A DNA stretch of 64,000 bases from Methanosarcinaceae archaeon (GTDB lineage Archaea; Halobacteriota; Methanosarcinia; Methanosarcinales; Methanosarcinaceae). Below the pieces are notes generated by a model. That model searched no databases. It had not been told where the DNA came from and saw only the letters and a list, made by a program, of their open reading frames with translations. Of this stretch, positions 9,076-17,894 are shown in pieces. The first letter of the stretch is position 1, and the number at the start of each line of letters is the position of its first letter. A program made the translations under genes and the position numbers. The stretch covers positions 62,001 to 126,000 of the forward strand of contig JAUWQD010000002.1 in the NCBI GenBank assembly GCA_030611265.1, read 5' to 3'.

Positions 9076-11106
9076 GTGAGCAGATCTGGTTTTTCGCATA
9101 GAGGCGTTCTGGATTACGAACACGGGATACAGAAGGAATGGATAATTACCAATGGTCTTGGAGGCTACGCCGCGTCAACCATCATTAATGCAAATTCAAG
9201 GACATACCACGGTCTGCTGGTTGCTGCACTGAACCCGCCTGTTGACAGGACTGTTTTGCTATCATCGATCGATGAGGAGATAATTGTCGGTGAGGACATA
9301 TACCGCATTTCAACACACAAATATCCGAACACGGTTTATCCAACGGGTTTTGAATATCTCAAACATTTTTCAGTTGATCCTTTTCCAACTTCTATCTACC
9401 GGATAGAAGATATGGAGATTGCCAGGCGCGTTTTCATGGTCTATGGGCAGAACACTACCATCATCAAATACGAAGTGAACAATGGTGGCGGTGGCGATGG
9501 CGATGGCGATGGCGGTTCCGGCAGTGCGATACTGCGCCTTTACCCGCTTGTCAATATGCGGAACTTCCATTACACCATAAAGTCGGATGATATTGGTTTT
9601 GCACAGAACACGAGCGAATATGAGACAACACTGACCGCAAATGATGTCTCGTTGTCGCTTTTATCCAACGCCAGATACTTAAAAGGTGGAACATGGTTCT
9701 ACAATCTTGAATATGATACCGAACGTTCACGCGGGCAGGCATATCAGGAGGATAACTACAACCCGGGATATTTTGAGATCGAACTTAAGAAAGGTATGAG
9801 CAATATTTTTGTTGCGGCATCGGTCAATGATCTATCGCCTCTGGAAACAAGTGATGTTGAAAAACTGTACGAGCAAGAAGTTGTGCGGCTTCGCTCACTT
9901 GAAGAAAAGACGGGGCTTGATGATGACTTTGTTTTGAATCTGATACCTGCTGCAGATTCGTTTATTGTAAACCGTGCATCAATCGGTTCACGTTCGATCA
10001 TAGCCGGTTACCACTGGTTCTCTGACTGGGGGCGGGATGCGATGATATCCCTGCCCGGACTTACACTTGTGACCGGACGGTTCGACGATGGTGCACAGAT
10101 CCTTTCAAGTTTTGCGAAATACTGCAAGGATGGGCTGATCCCGAACCGGTTTGCTGACCTGAGTGACCAAAGACCGGATTACAATACTGTTGATGCTTCT
10201 CTGTGGTTTGTGCATGCGGTGGGAAGATATTTTGCATATACCAAAGATGCAAATTTTGTCAGAAAAATGTGGGACACAATTGATAGCATCATCCACAACT
10301 ACATGAATGGCACCCATTTTGGCATTCGTATGGATGCGGACGGACTGATCACACACGAAGGTCAACTCACATGGATGGATGTAAAGATAGGAGATTTTGA
10401 AGTGACGCCAAGACGCGGCAAGGCATGTGAGATCAATGCCCTGTGGTACAATGCACTAAAGACCGCATCCCATCTGGCAGATTCCCTGCAAAAAGACCCA
10501 TCTCTATATGAGAGGGTGGCGGATGATGTTAAACAAAGTTATGCCACGACGTTCTGGAATTCGGATGAGAAATGCCTTTTTGATTGTGTCGACAATAATG
10601 CTAATGATGGCAATGAGGGCGGGATAGTCAACAGGGATGCAGCCATCCGTCCAAACCAGATACTTGCGGTCTCGTTGCCATATACGATGTTGTCGCGGGA
10701 GATGGAACTCGATATTGTGAAGAGAGTTGAGCGCGACCTTTTGACACCTGTGGGATTGCGGACATTGTCCACGGACAATCCCATGTATCAGAACCGATAT
10801 GAGGGCGACATGGTCGCGCGCGATACGGCATATCACAATGGAACAGTATGGGCATGGCTGATGGGACCTTATATTTCTGCATATACAAAAGTCAACAACC
10901 ATTCAAAAGAGAGCAGGGAACATGCGCGCGCGATATTGCGCGGGTTCGAGGAACACTTGCAGGATGGCGGTATCGGGACAATATCCGAGATATTTGATGG
11001 CGACGCGCCACATCGGCCGCATGGGTGTATATCGCAGGCGTGGAGTGTTGCTGAGGTGATGCGCGCGTATGTTGAGGATGTGGTTGGGGGTGGGGAGATT
11101 GTTTAG
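9076..11106 (+). CDS. Glycogen debranching enzyme (amylo-alpha-1,6-glucosidase)
   Basis: About 676 residues of the archaeal GDE type: an N-terminal domain with EWIITNGLGGYAASTI and RTYHGLLVA, then an (alpha/alpha)6 barrel with FSDWGRDAMISLPGL, GLIPNRF, DASLWFVHA and DTAYHNGTVWAW. It hydrolyses alpha-1,6 branch points left by other glycogen-degrading enzymes. The start is ambiguous: ATG 9061 is possible, but ggaggtg at 9063-9069 sits 6 bases before GTG 9076, which is preferred. An odd Gly/Asp-rich insert (about residues 135-152) is encoded by a GGTGGC/GGCGAT hexamer repeat at 9482-9520. It stands between two GH15 genes and faces the second one. Confidence 0.9.
   Translation: MSRSGFSHRGVLDYEHGIQKEWIITNGLGGYAASTIINANSRTYHGLLVAALNPPVDRTVLLSSIDEEIIVGEDIYRISTHKYPNTVYPTGFEYLKHFSVDPFPTSIYRIEDMEIARRVFMVYGQNTTIIKYEVNNGGGGDGDGDGGSGSAILRLYPLVNMRNFHYTIKSDDIGFAQNTSEYETTLTANDVSLSLLSNARYLKGGTWFYNLEYDTERSRGQAYQEDNYNPGYFEIELKKGMSNIFVAASVNDLSPLETSDVEKLYEQEVVRLRSLEEKTGLDDDFVLNLIPAADSFIVNRASIGSRSIIAGYHWFSDWGRDAMISLPGLTLVTGRFDDGAQILSSFAKYCKDGLIPNRFADLSDQRPDYNTVDASLWFVHAVGRYFAYTKDANFVRKMWDTIDSIIHNYMNGTHFGIRMDADGLITHEGQLTWMDVKIGDFEVTPRRGKACEINALWYNALKTASHLADSLQKDPSLYERVADDVKQSYATTFWNSDEKCLFDCVDNNANDGNEGGIVNRDAAIRPNQILAVSLPYTMLSREMELDIVKRVERDLLTPVGLRTLSTDNPMYQNRYEGDMVARDTAYHNGTVWAWLMGPYISAYTKVNNHSKESREHARAILRGFEEHLQDGGIGTISEIFDGDAPHRPHGCISQAWSVAEVMRAYVEDVVGGGEIV
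9482..9520 (+). repeat. In-frame hexanucleotide microsatellite in the debranching enzyme
   Basis: Direct repeats of ggtggc and ggcgat encode a Gly/Asp run in the N-terminal domain. Units are six bases, so copy-number change would keep the frame and only alter linker length. Confidence 0.85.
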
Positions 11107-11149
11107 GAAATGCAGACCGCGTTTTGTGGTGTGTCGGTTTATCCTTTCA

Positions 11150-13093
11150 TCATTGTTTTTCCAGTGACCTCGCTTTCTCGACAAATGCCAGAACAGTTAT
11201 CACATAGGTGGCATGAGCCCATGTAAGGGGACTGACACTTAAGGCACTCCCATCAAAAGGATTCAACTGCTCTGCCAGAATACCGGTTTCAGTTGCGTGT
11301 TCTGTGACCCAGTCCAGAATTTCTCTTGGTTTTTGCAGATCGTTGATGCTCTTTGCCTTCTGGATGTGCCACTGGGCTACCCAAAGAGTACATATATACC
11401 AGGGATTGCCGGGTATAACCTCAAAGTCATATTCAGACACCTGGTGATACGCATCCCCATAGAAACGGGCGATACCTCCGACATCTGTCTTTACTGACAG
11501 TTTGCTTTCTATGGCCTCCATGGTATTGACCACCCTGCTATCATCGGGAGGTAGCACATTGAACTGGGATACAGCATATAGGCTGGCATCTAAAGTTTCA
11601 TCTCTCGGGTTGATACTTCGCAGAAACCGCCCCAGTTTTTCATCATACAGATGAGTTTCGATTCCCACTTTAATTTCCTTCGCAGCCGTGCTGTATTTTA
11701 TTGCGAGGTCATCATCCCCGTACAATTCTGCAAACTTGGCCGCACACTTCAGACCTGCATATACGGTCGAAGATGTATAGGTATGGACTGCCCTATTCTC
11801 CTCCCAAAGATTGTAACTGGGTTTTGGAAGACCCGTGACGGGATCGCGGTATTTTGTCATGAACTCAGCAGCCGGCTTCACTATCGACTCATAGAGTGGA
11901 TCAATTCTCGTGATGAATCCGGCCGTTTTGTAATGATTCCAAAGTGCAACCACTATAAGCGCAGTGCTGTCTTCCTGTATGGGAAGCTGTGATTGTCCCT
12001 CGGGATTGAGCCAGGGCATCCAGCCGCTTGCCAAGGTGCCTGTAGGATTGTACTTCTGCAGGAAATATCCATGCTCACTGATAAGATCCTTACAGTATTC
12101 AAAAAACGTATGCACAATTCCGGAATATCGTGTCATATCCAACGACATGGCAATGAACGCACTGTCTCGCGGCCACATGTAACTATATGAATCCATGTTG
12201 AAACGTTCAAGGATATCACTGTCATTTGCAGCGATGATCGCACCATCATTATCAATCTGCGATTTTATTATAAGCAGACTGTGTTTGAACAGGTCTGCCA
12301 CATTTGTAGGAAGGTCAAAAAAGTCATACTTCTCTTTATTCACCCATGAATGACCGTACTGCTCGACTTTGGCCATCATTCTCTCAGGAGTTTTTTCAAG
12401 GACCAGCTCATTGAGTCGTTTGACATCAGAAAATGTTTTCCCTGCTGCGATCCAGTAATATACTGTTTTTGTCTCTCCGGCTGCAATATGCTGGGAAAAC
12501 CGGACATAACTTTTCACTGCTCCTATCTGGATAGAGTTCATATTAAGTTCTGCAGATTTTATTAAACCGGATTCATTTTCTTCTTTGGGGGAGATATCAT
12601 ACTGGTCAAAGTGCGGTGAGCCATTAATAAGGATATAGCGAGAGCGTTTGTAATGTATTATAGATTGCACTGCCGGATCATAGACACTTGTATCTCCCAT
12701 CGGGTTCTCGTAAAGGGCAATATCATGGGAGAAGAGCAGATTCATCTCGACATCTTTCGTATCGGTGTTTGTTATTGTTATCTTACGAATGAACACATTT
12801 TCGAAAGGGTGCACACATTCGTTTAATCTCAGTTCAATATCGAGCAGGTCGTTGCGGTACCAGGAGTCGGTTACTAATGTGTCTTTCTTATAACCAAGTT
12901 TGCAACTCCAGTCATCCCCGATCTGTGATACCAGATCCAGGTTTTTTCCCTCAACCATTACTCCTACCCGACAGTAATGGCCGTTTACGTGGTTCTCATC
13001 CCCTACATGAGGAAAGTACATGTCCCGTATGCTCGCATTCCTGTCAAGGTTTACCAGCAGAGATCCATTTCCGACAACAAGTGGTTTTGGCAT
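11150..13093 (-). CDS. GH15 glucoamylase-type glycoside hydrolase (second copy)
   Basis: 647 residues, paralogous to the gene at 6672 but clearly diverged. The N-terminus has VGNGSLLVNLDRNASIRDMYFPHVG. The barrel shows YMWPRDSAFIAMSL, NLWEENRAVHTYTSSTVYAGL with the putative general-acid Glu, and GILAEQLNPFDG with the general-base Glu. It is expected to release glucose from alpha-glucans. It is convergent with the debranching enzyme (43 bases between the ends) and divergent from the GT4 gene across 230 bases, so a shared regulatory region for synthesis and breakdown may lie at 13094-13322. Confidence 0.88.
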   Translation of the reverse strand: MPKPLVVGNGSLLVNLDRNASIRDMYFPHVGDENHVNGHYCRVGVMVEGKNLDLVSQIGDDWSCKLGYKKDTLVTDSWYRNDLLDIELRLNECVHPFENVFIRKITITNTDTKDVEMNLLFSHDIALYENPMGDTSVYDPAVQSIIHYKRSRYILINGSPHFDQYDISPKEENESGLIKSAELNMNSIQIGAVKSYVRFSQHIAAGETKTVYYWIAAGKTFSDVKRLNELVLEKTPERMMAKVEQYGHSWVNKEKYDFFDLPTNVADLFKHSLLIIKSQIDNDGAIIAANDSDILERFNMDSYSYMWPRDSAFIAMSLDMTRYSGIVHTFFEYCKDLISEHGYFLQKYNPTGTLASGWMPWLNPEGQSQLPIQEDSTALIVVALWNHYKTAGFITRIDPLYESIVKPAAEFMTKYRDPVTGLPKPSYNLWEENRAVHTYTSSTVYAGLKCAAKFAELYGDDDLAIKYSTAAKEIKVGIETHLYDEKLGRFLRSINPRDETLDASLYAVSQFNVLPPDDSRVVNTMEAIESKLSVKTDVGGIARFYGDAYHQVSEYDFEVIPGNPWYICTLWVAQWHIQKAKSINDLQKPREILDWVTEHATETGILAEQLNPFDGSALSVSPLTWAHATYVITVLAFVEKARSLEKQ

Positions 13094-13322
13094 TTTATCA
13101 CAACATTTAAAAGAGATTAATGCTATATTAACTGATAGATATATATTTTTAAGTAGCGGTTTTAATAATGCATTGAGCCTTGGGATAAATTAATTTTAAA
13201 ATTGAATATGCTTCGGCATTTCTGTTCATGGGCCAGTACATTTTCTGACTTTATATACTTAATGTAAGTGCGAATGAGAACGAGTAGTTTATTGTGCCGA
13301 ATTCTGCATAGGAAATAGAAAA

Positions 13323-14852
13323 ATGACAAAAAGACAGCAAAAGGCAGATGAGATTTGTGTAGGTTTTCTCTCGTATGAATTCCCCCCAATGATTTATGGA
13401 GGGGTTGGAGTCCATGTGAGTGAGTTGACCAGACATCTTGCTGAGAGTATCCAGCATGTGCATGTATTCACATCACATGTTGAAGGATTGAACAACCAGA
13501 AGGTAGGAAGTGTGTATGTGCACAGGTCATCTAAACCTTTGGTAACGTCATCGAACCGTTCCAGTAATGTGTTTGAAAATATAACAACAAATGCCAACGT
13601 GGCAGGGATGAGGGTCGATCACATTTCCGGTGAAAAAGTTAACCTGTTGAATTCGCATGAAGGATTGATCCAGGTGACTGCAATACAAGCAAGAAATACG
13701 ACCCATCTGCCTCTGATGATGACGGCTCACAGTTCTGGGATCAACATCCCCGATCCAGACGGGTTGAGTGTTGTTATGGAGCAGAATGTGATGGGTAAGG
13801 TGGATAGGTCCATTGCAGTATCGGGATACGTGCAAAGGGAACTGAAACAGACCTTTGGTGTGGATGTATTGGATGGCCAGAAAGCAGGAAGTTTGTCTGC
13901 ACACAGGGTATCCAAACCTTTAGTACCGTCATCGAACTATTCCAGGAAGGATTTTGAAAGGATAATGACCAATGTCAATGTGGCAGAGATGGTGGATAAA
14001 TATATTTCCGGTGAAAAACTTGACCTGTTGCATTCGCATGGAGGATTGATCCAGATGGCTGCAACAGAAGCAAAAAATATGACCCATCTGCCTCTGGTAA
14101 TGACGGCTCACAGTACTGAGATCAACAGGGTCAGGCCGGATAATCTCAGCCTTTTAATGGAACAGAATGTGATGGGTGAAGTTGACAGGTTCATTGCAGT
14201 ATCGAAATCCATGCGAACGGAACTGAACCGGACCTTTGGTATCGATTATAACAAGATCACGGTCATACCCAACGGCGTGGATTCTGCGGTTTTCAAGTAC
14301 CAGAATGCCGATGATATTCGCAGTAAATACCAACTTGATGACAGGTTTGTCGTGCTGTTCGTTGGAAGGGATGATCCACAAAAGGGTGCGAAGCGCCTGG
14401 TTGATGCCGTGAAGGATCTTGCTAAGCAGATACCTGAGATCATGGTTGTCATGGTCGGCCAAAAAGATATCTATTCGGATAAACATATCCTCTGCCTCCC
14501 ACGCGTCAGCAGAAGTGAACTCGTCAAGTTATATTCCCTTTCCGACGTGTTCGTTCTACCCAGTATCTACGAGCCTTTCGGTATTGTCCTCTTAGAGGCC
14601 ATGGCATGCGAGACCGCATGTATTGGAATCCAGACCGGTGGTATACCTGATATCATAGACCATAACAGAACAGGGCTTTTGGTAGAACCGGAAAATGCCG
14701 GAGGTCTTTCAGATGCAATCTCCAATCTATACCATGACCCTGAAAAAAGGCACAGAATGGCCAAAAACGGAAGGGATAGAGTGGTCTCACACTTTGACTG
14801 GAATTCGATCTCGACGAAGACCATTGGAGTATACAAACAGGTACTGCATTAA
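13323..14852 (+). CDS. GT4 glycosyltransferase, glycogen-synthase-like, with internal tandem duplication
   Basis: 509 residues. The start region FLSYEFPPMIYGGVGVHVSEL and the C-terminal block EPFGIVLLEAMACE (the E-x7-E motif), then GGIPDII, place it in GT-B fold family GT4, most like archaeal glycogen/starch synthases. Residues 58-182 and 185-309 are near copies of each other with a period of exactly 127 residues (DNA 13494-13868 and 13875-14249). The second copy keeps LLHSHGGLIQ, while the first has LLNSHEGLIQ and looks relaxed. A normal family member would be about 380 residues. It sits in the glycogen block; the donor nucleotide sugar cannot be told. Confidence 0.85.
   Translation: MTKRQQKADEICVGFLSYEFPPMIYGGVGVHVSELTRHLAESIQHVHVFTSHVEGLNNQKVGSVYVHRSSKPLVTSSNRSSNVFENITTNANVAGMRVDHISGEKVNLLNSHEGLIQVTAIQARNTTHLPLMMTAHSSGINIPDPDGLSVVMEQNVMGKVDRSIAVSGYVQRELKQTFGVDVLDGQKAGSLSAHRVSKPLVPSSNYSRKDFERIMTNVNVAEMVDKYISGEKLDLLHSHGGLIQMAATEAKNMTHLPLVMTAHSTEINRVRPDNLSLLMEQNVMGEVDRFIAVSKSMRTELNRTFGIDYNKITVIPNGVDSAVFKYQNADDIRSKYQLDDRFVVLFVGRDDPQKGAKRLVDAVKDLAKQIPEIMVVMVGQKDIYSDKHILCLPRVSRSELVKLYSLSDVFVLPSIYEPFGIVLLEAMACETACIGIQTGGIPDIIDHNRTGLLVEPENAGGLSDAISNLYHDPEKRHRMAKNGRDRVVSHFDWNSISTKTIGVYKQVLH
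13494..14249 (+). repeat. 381-bp tandem duplication inside the GT4 gene
   Basis: Two 375-bp copies in direct orientation with a 381-bp period. At protein level they align without gaps, for example MTAHSSGIN against MTAHSTEIN and LMEQNVMGEVDRFIAVS against VMEQNVMGKVDRSIAVS. Confidence 0.93.
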
Positions 14853-14953
14853 AATTGTAAAATGAGTTACGGGGTTGCCCCATAAACACGAGAGGCGCAT
14901 TCCCTCACTATTGTGCTGCCTGACATTGCACACGTTTCCCAAAAATGCTGCTA

Positions 14954-16840
14954 TCAAGATTGATACTTCGGCAGCGTCACATGGATTGTTGTCCCAACCC
15001 CTTTTTCACTTTCAGCCCATATCTTTCCATTATGTGCTTCAACTATGAGTTTGCTGATATACAAACCCAATCCTGTTCCCCCATATTTGCGCTTTGTAGA
15101 AGCATCGCCCTGATAGAATCTCTTAAATAAATTACCAATCAGCTCTTGAGACATTCCAATTCCAGTATCACTCACCACAATATGCAGATCATTTTTGTCC
15201 TCATATGCGGATACTTTAATCTCACCAGATAGCGTGAATTTAATAGCATTACCGATCAGATTTATCATAACCTGCATCAACTTATCCACATCTGCCTGGA
15301 TAAGAGGTAAATTATCGGTCACTTCTTTTTTGATAACCAGCCCGTGATTCTTAGCCTGTGGAAGCATATCAAGAACGGAATAATCGATCACATCAGCAAT
15401 CTGGACAGGTTTGAATATATATTTCATCTTTCCAGACTGTGAAATACTCAAATACAAAACTGAATTGATTAACCGTTCAAGCCTGTTAGCATTACGCAAA
15501 ACTGTATCGATAGCTTTTTTTTGCCCCTCGTTTAGCACACCTAACGTCTCATTCCTTATTACTTCACTGAACCCCTCAATTGAAACAAGGGGTGTCTTGA
15601 GTTCATGGCTTACGTTTGATAAGAACTCATCTTTCATCTTGTCAAGAGATTTGAGTTCTTCATTTATTTTTGTAAGTTCCTCTGTATATTTTTTTAGTGA
15701 TTCCTCAGCTTCCTTGCGCTCAGTAATATCAATACCCTGGGCAATAATTGCTGAAACAGTCTTGTCATCTTCATCATATAGATTTGCAGAATTCCACAAT
15801 ATTAAACGGATAGTTCCATCCTTGCGAAGAATAGGAATCTCCACCAATTCCCAGTGTTCGCCATTCAAAGTACGGTTAATCTCATTAAATATTTCCTGCA
15901 TACTTGAATCAGGGAAAAGCATGTTTAGTTTTTTGTCTATCAACTCGTTTGATGTATAGCCCGTAAGTTGTTCAAAGGCATGGTTGACCCTTGTAATCAT
16001 TAAATTCGGATTCCATACAATAAACGGGGCATTGGTATAGTCAATTAATTTATTCAGGTAGTCACTGGTTTCCCGCAACGTTTTTTCTGTCAGTTTGGCT
16101 TTTGTGATATCACGGCTTGATTCGATTATCTGGATAACTTCACCATTCTTATCAAAAATAGGGGTGACAACAATATCAACGAATGATTCGTTTCCTTCGC
16201 GATCATGATGAATGTGTATGACTCTTTGTGGTGCTTTTGTACTAATTACCTTCTCTAATGGGCATGGTTCATCAGGCATTTCACATTGTGAGTCCCTTTG
16301 ATGATTTAATTGGTAACAATGAAGGGGTTTCTCAACCGGATACCGATCATCGTTGAAACCCCGTGCTGCTTTGTTTGCCAATAATATCTCAAAATTGCTT
16401 ATGTCCACCACTATTGTTGGATCTCCGATACTGTCGATCAAATTCCGGATTTCATTCGTGCGCTCCTCGACCCGGTACTCGAGTAATTCGCTATACGATC
16501 TCAGTTCATCCAGCAGCTGCAATATTTTTTGGTTCAGGGCGGCAACTATCATACCAACAAGCACAAACATGGATGCCCGCATCGCATCTGCCCAGATAGA
16601 GGTCGCTATTGGGCTTATGACATGTGAAATCAATAGCACTGTGCCAAGAAATACCGCAACCGCTATGCCTTTACGTGACCACCACAAACCCGCAAGGACA
16701 ATGGGCATATAGAAAAGATGAGTAAAGATAACATCAATTTTTAAGATAAAATGAAAATAATAAACTAACAATAAAGAAATTACCAGCAGAATTGCAATGG
16801 TAATAATTTTGTGTTGTTCTTTTATATCAAATACTTTCAT
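14954..16840 (-). CDS. Membrane-bound PAS-PAS sensor histidine kinase
   Basis: 628 residues. The first ~120 hold four or five membrane spans, then a short coiled coil (LEYRVEERTNEIRNLI). PAS 1 (about 131-255) has a Cys/His pattern (CYQLNH, CEMPDEPCPLEKVI). PAS 2 spans about 262-380. A HisKA domain follows with the phospho-acceptor in NVSHELKTPL, then HATPase_c with NLIGNAIKF, DTGIGM and GGTGLGLYI. It should autophosphorylate in response to a signal read by the membrane and PAS parts. No response regulator is adjacent, as is common in methanogens. PAS 1 is closely related to the PAS of the kinase at 59604. Confidence 0.92.
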   Translation of the reverse strand: MKVFDIKEQHKIITIAILLVISLLLVYYFHFILKIDVIFTHLFYMPIVLAGLWWSRKGIAVAVFLGTVLLISHVISPIATSIWADAMRASMFVLVGMIVAALNQKILQLLDELRSYSELLEYRVEERTNEIRNLIDSIGDPTIVVDISNFEILLANKAARGFNDDRYPVEKPLHCYQLNHQRDSQCEMPDEPCPLEKVISTKAPQRVIHIHHDREGNESFVDIVVTPIFDKNGEVIQIIESSRDITKAKLTEKTLRETSDYLNKLIDYTNAPFIVWNPNLMITRVNHAFEQLTGYTSNELIDKKLNMLFPDSSMQEIFNEINRTLNGEHWELVEIPILRKDGTIRLILWNSANLYDEDDKTVSAIIAQGIDITERKEAEESLKKYTEELTKINEELKSLDKMKDEFLSNVSHELKTPLVSIEGFSEVIRNETLGVLNEGQKKAIDTVLRNANRLERLINSVLYLSISQSGKMKYIFKPVQIADVIDYSVLDMLPQAKNHGLVIKKEVTDNLPLIQADVDKLMQVMINLIGNAIKFTLSGEIKVSAYEDKNDLHIVVSDTGIGMSQELIGNLFKRFYQGDASTKRKYGGTGLGLYISKLIVEAHNGKIWAESEKGVGTTIHVTLPKYQS

Positions 16841-17207
16841 GTTTTGGCCTCTTTAATTTTGGTATGAAAAACACATCACCATTTACATACGCGTGTGTCC
16901 CAAAGAGTCATGAAAGTTTCTTTTGGCTTCATGTGAGTTCGTATATACTCCTTTTTTGCAAGAGCATTGTATCTTGTAACCTACTCGAAAAGTAGGTCAA
17001 GAGGAATAACAAACATTGCGTTTGGGATTACGTTCCCGTAAATTAACCTGTTACCCACTCATCCTTTTAATGCATGAATTAGTACGTTTTGGACACATAA
17101 ATAGATTTGTACCACATATAACTAGCGAACTTGTGTAAAAGGATACAACAAGGAGGATATTTCCTTCTCGACCTTCAAACTTGAAATTGAGAATCAAGAG
17201 GTCGAAT
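16841..17207. other. Intergenic region before the cas1 remnant
   Basis: About 370 bases with no intact gene. A short palindrome cctactcgaaaagtagg lies near 16980. In another frame, at about 17125-17206, a short open stretch reads KGYNKEDISFSTFKLEIENQ and could be decayed upstream cas1 sequence; this is a guess. No CRISPR repeats are present. Confidence 0.4.
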
Positions 17208-17522
17208 ATGAACAATAAAGTAACTTACAAGGGTAAATCAATGATGTGGAGTTATGTTTTGTTGTTGAAAACTAGGGAACTGGCTCATTATCTTGTTGAG
17301 AAAAGGAAAACTATTGATTTCAGCCATCCTCATTATGCTGTTGAAAGACAGGATTCAGAGGATGTAAGGCAGAAGATACTGAGTATTTCTTATACCGACT
17401 GGAAGAAGATGGGATTTTCTAAGGGAACTTTGTATTATATGAAAGAGAATGCTAAGGATGAGAAGCCGTTTACTCTGAATGCTCATGTAAGGGAGAGGTT
17501 GGAGATGTGGGAAGTGTGTTAA
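17208..17522 (+). pseudogene. C-terminal remnant of a CRISPR-associated Cas1 protein
   Basis: 104 residues from ATG 17208 (gaggtc just upstream), or 113 from a TTG at 17181. The stretches KVTYKGKSMMWSYVLLLKTR, ELAHYLVEKRKTIDF, ISYTDWKKMGFSKGTLYYMK and KPFTLNAHVRERL resemble the end of archaeal Cas1 integrases, which are normally about 320-340 residues. The N-terminal domain and the catalytic Glu/His/Asp residues are absent, and no cas2, other cas genes or CRISPR array are in the window. It is most likely a decayed gene; use as a small stand-alone protein cannot be excluded because the frame is intact. Confidence 0.65.
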
Positions 17523-17894
17523 ATGAAAATGTATTTATCTCAAAAGCAAAATTGATAGTAATGTAATGGAAACTGAAAAAGATTATATTGAATACATACC
17601 AAAATTAATTGATAGAAATCTATAAAAAACAGGCAATCGATTTTACTTTGTGAGCAATATGAGGAGTTTTATTCTATTTGGTATTTAATCTTATTGACAA
17701 AATACCTCATATTATTTTAGTATGGTCTCACATCAAATAATATCCATTTATTATAATTGTGATTACAATTAATGTATTTTTTATTTTATATTTACGAACA
17801 TTTAATATACTCACAGTGGTTTATTTTTTGTAAATTAATATGCAATTGATAGTTATGTGTAATAAATATTCAAAACTTTATAGGAGAATTAGAT
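17523..17894. other. AT-rich intergenic region, nothing recognised
   Basis: About 370 bases of very AT-rich DNA without a convincing reading frame, repeat or RNA. TATA-like sequences near 17780-17860 may serve the next gene. Confidence 0.4.
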
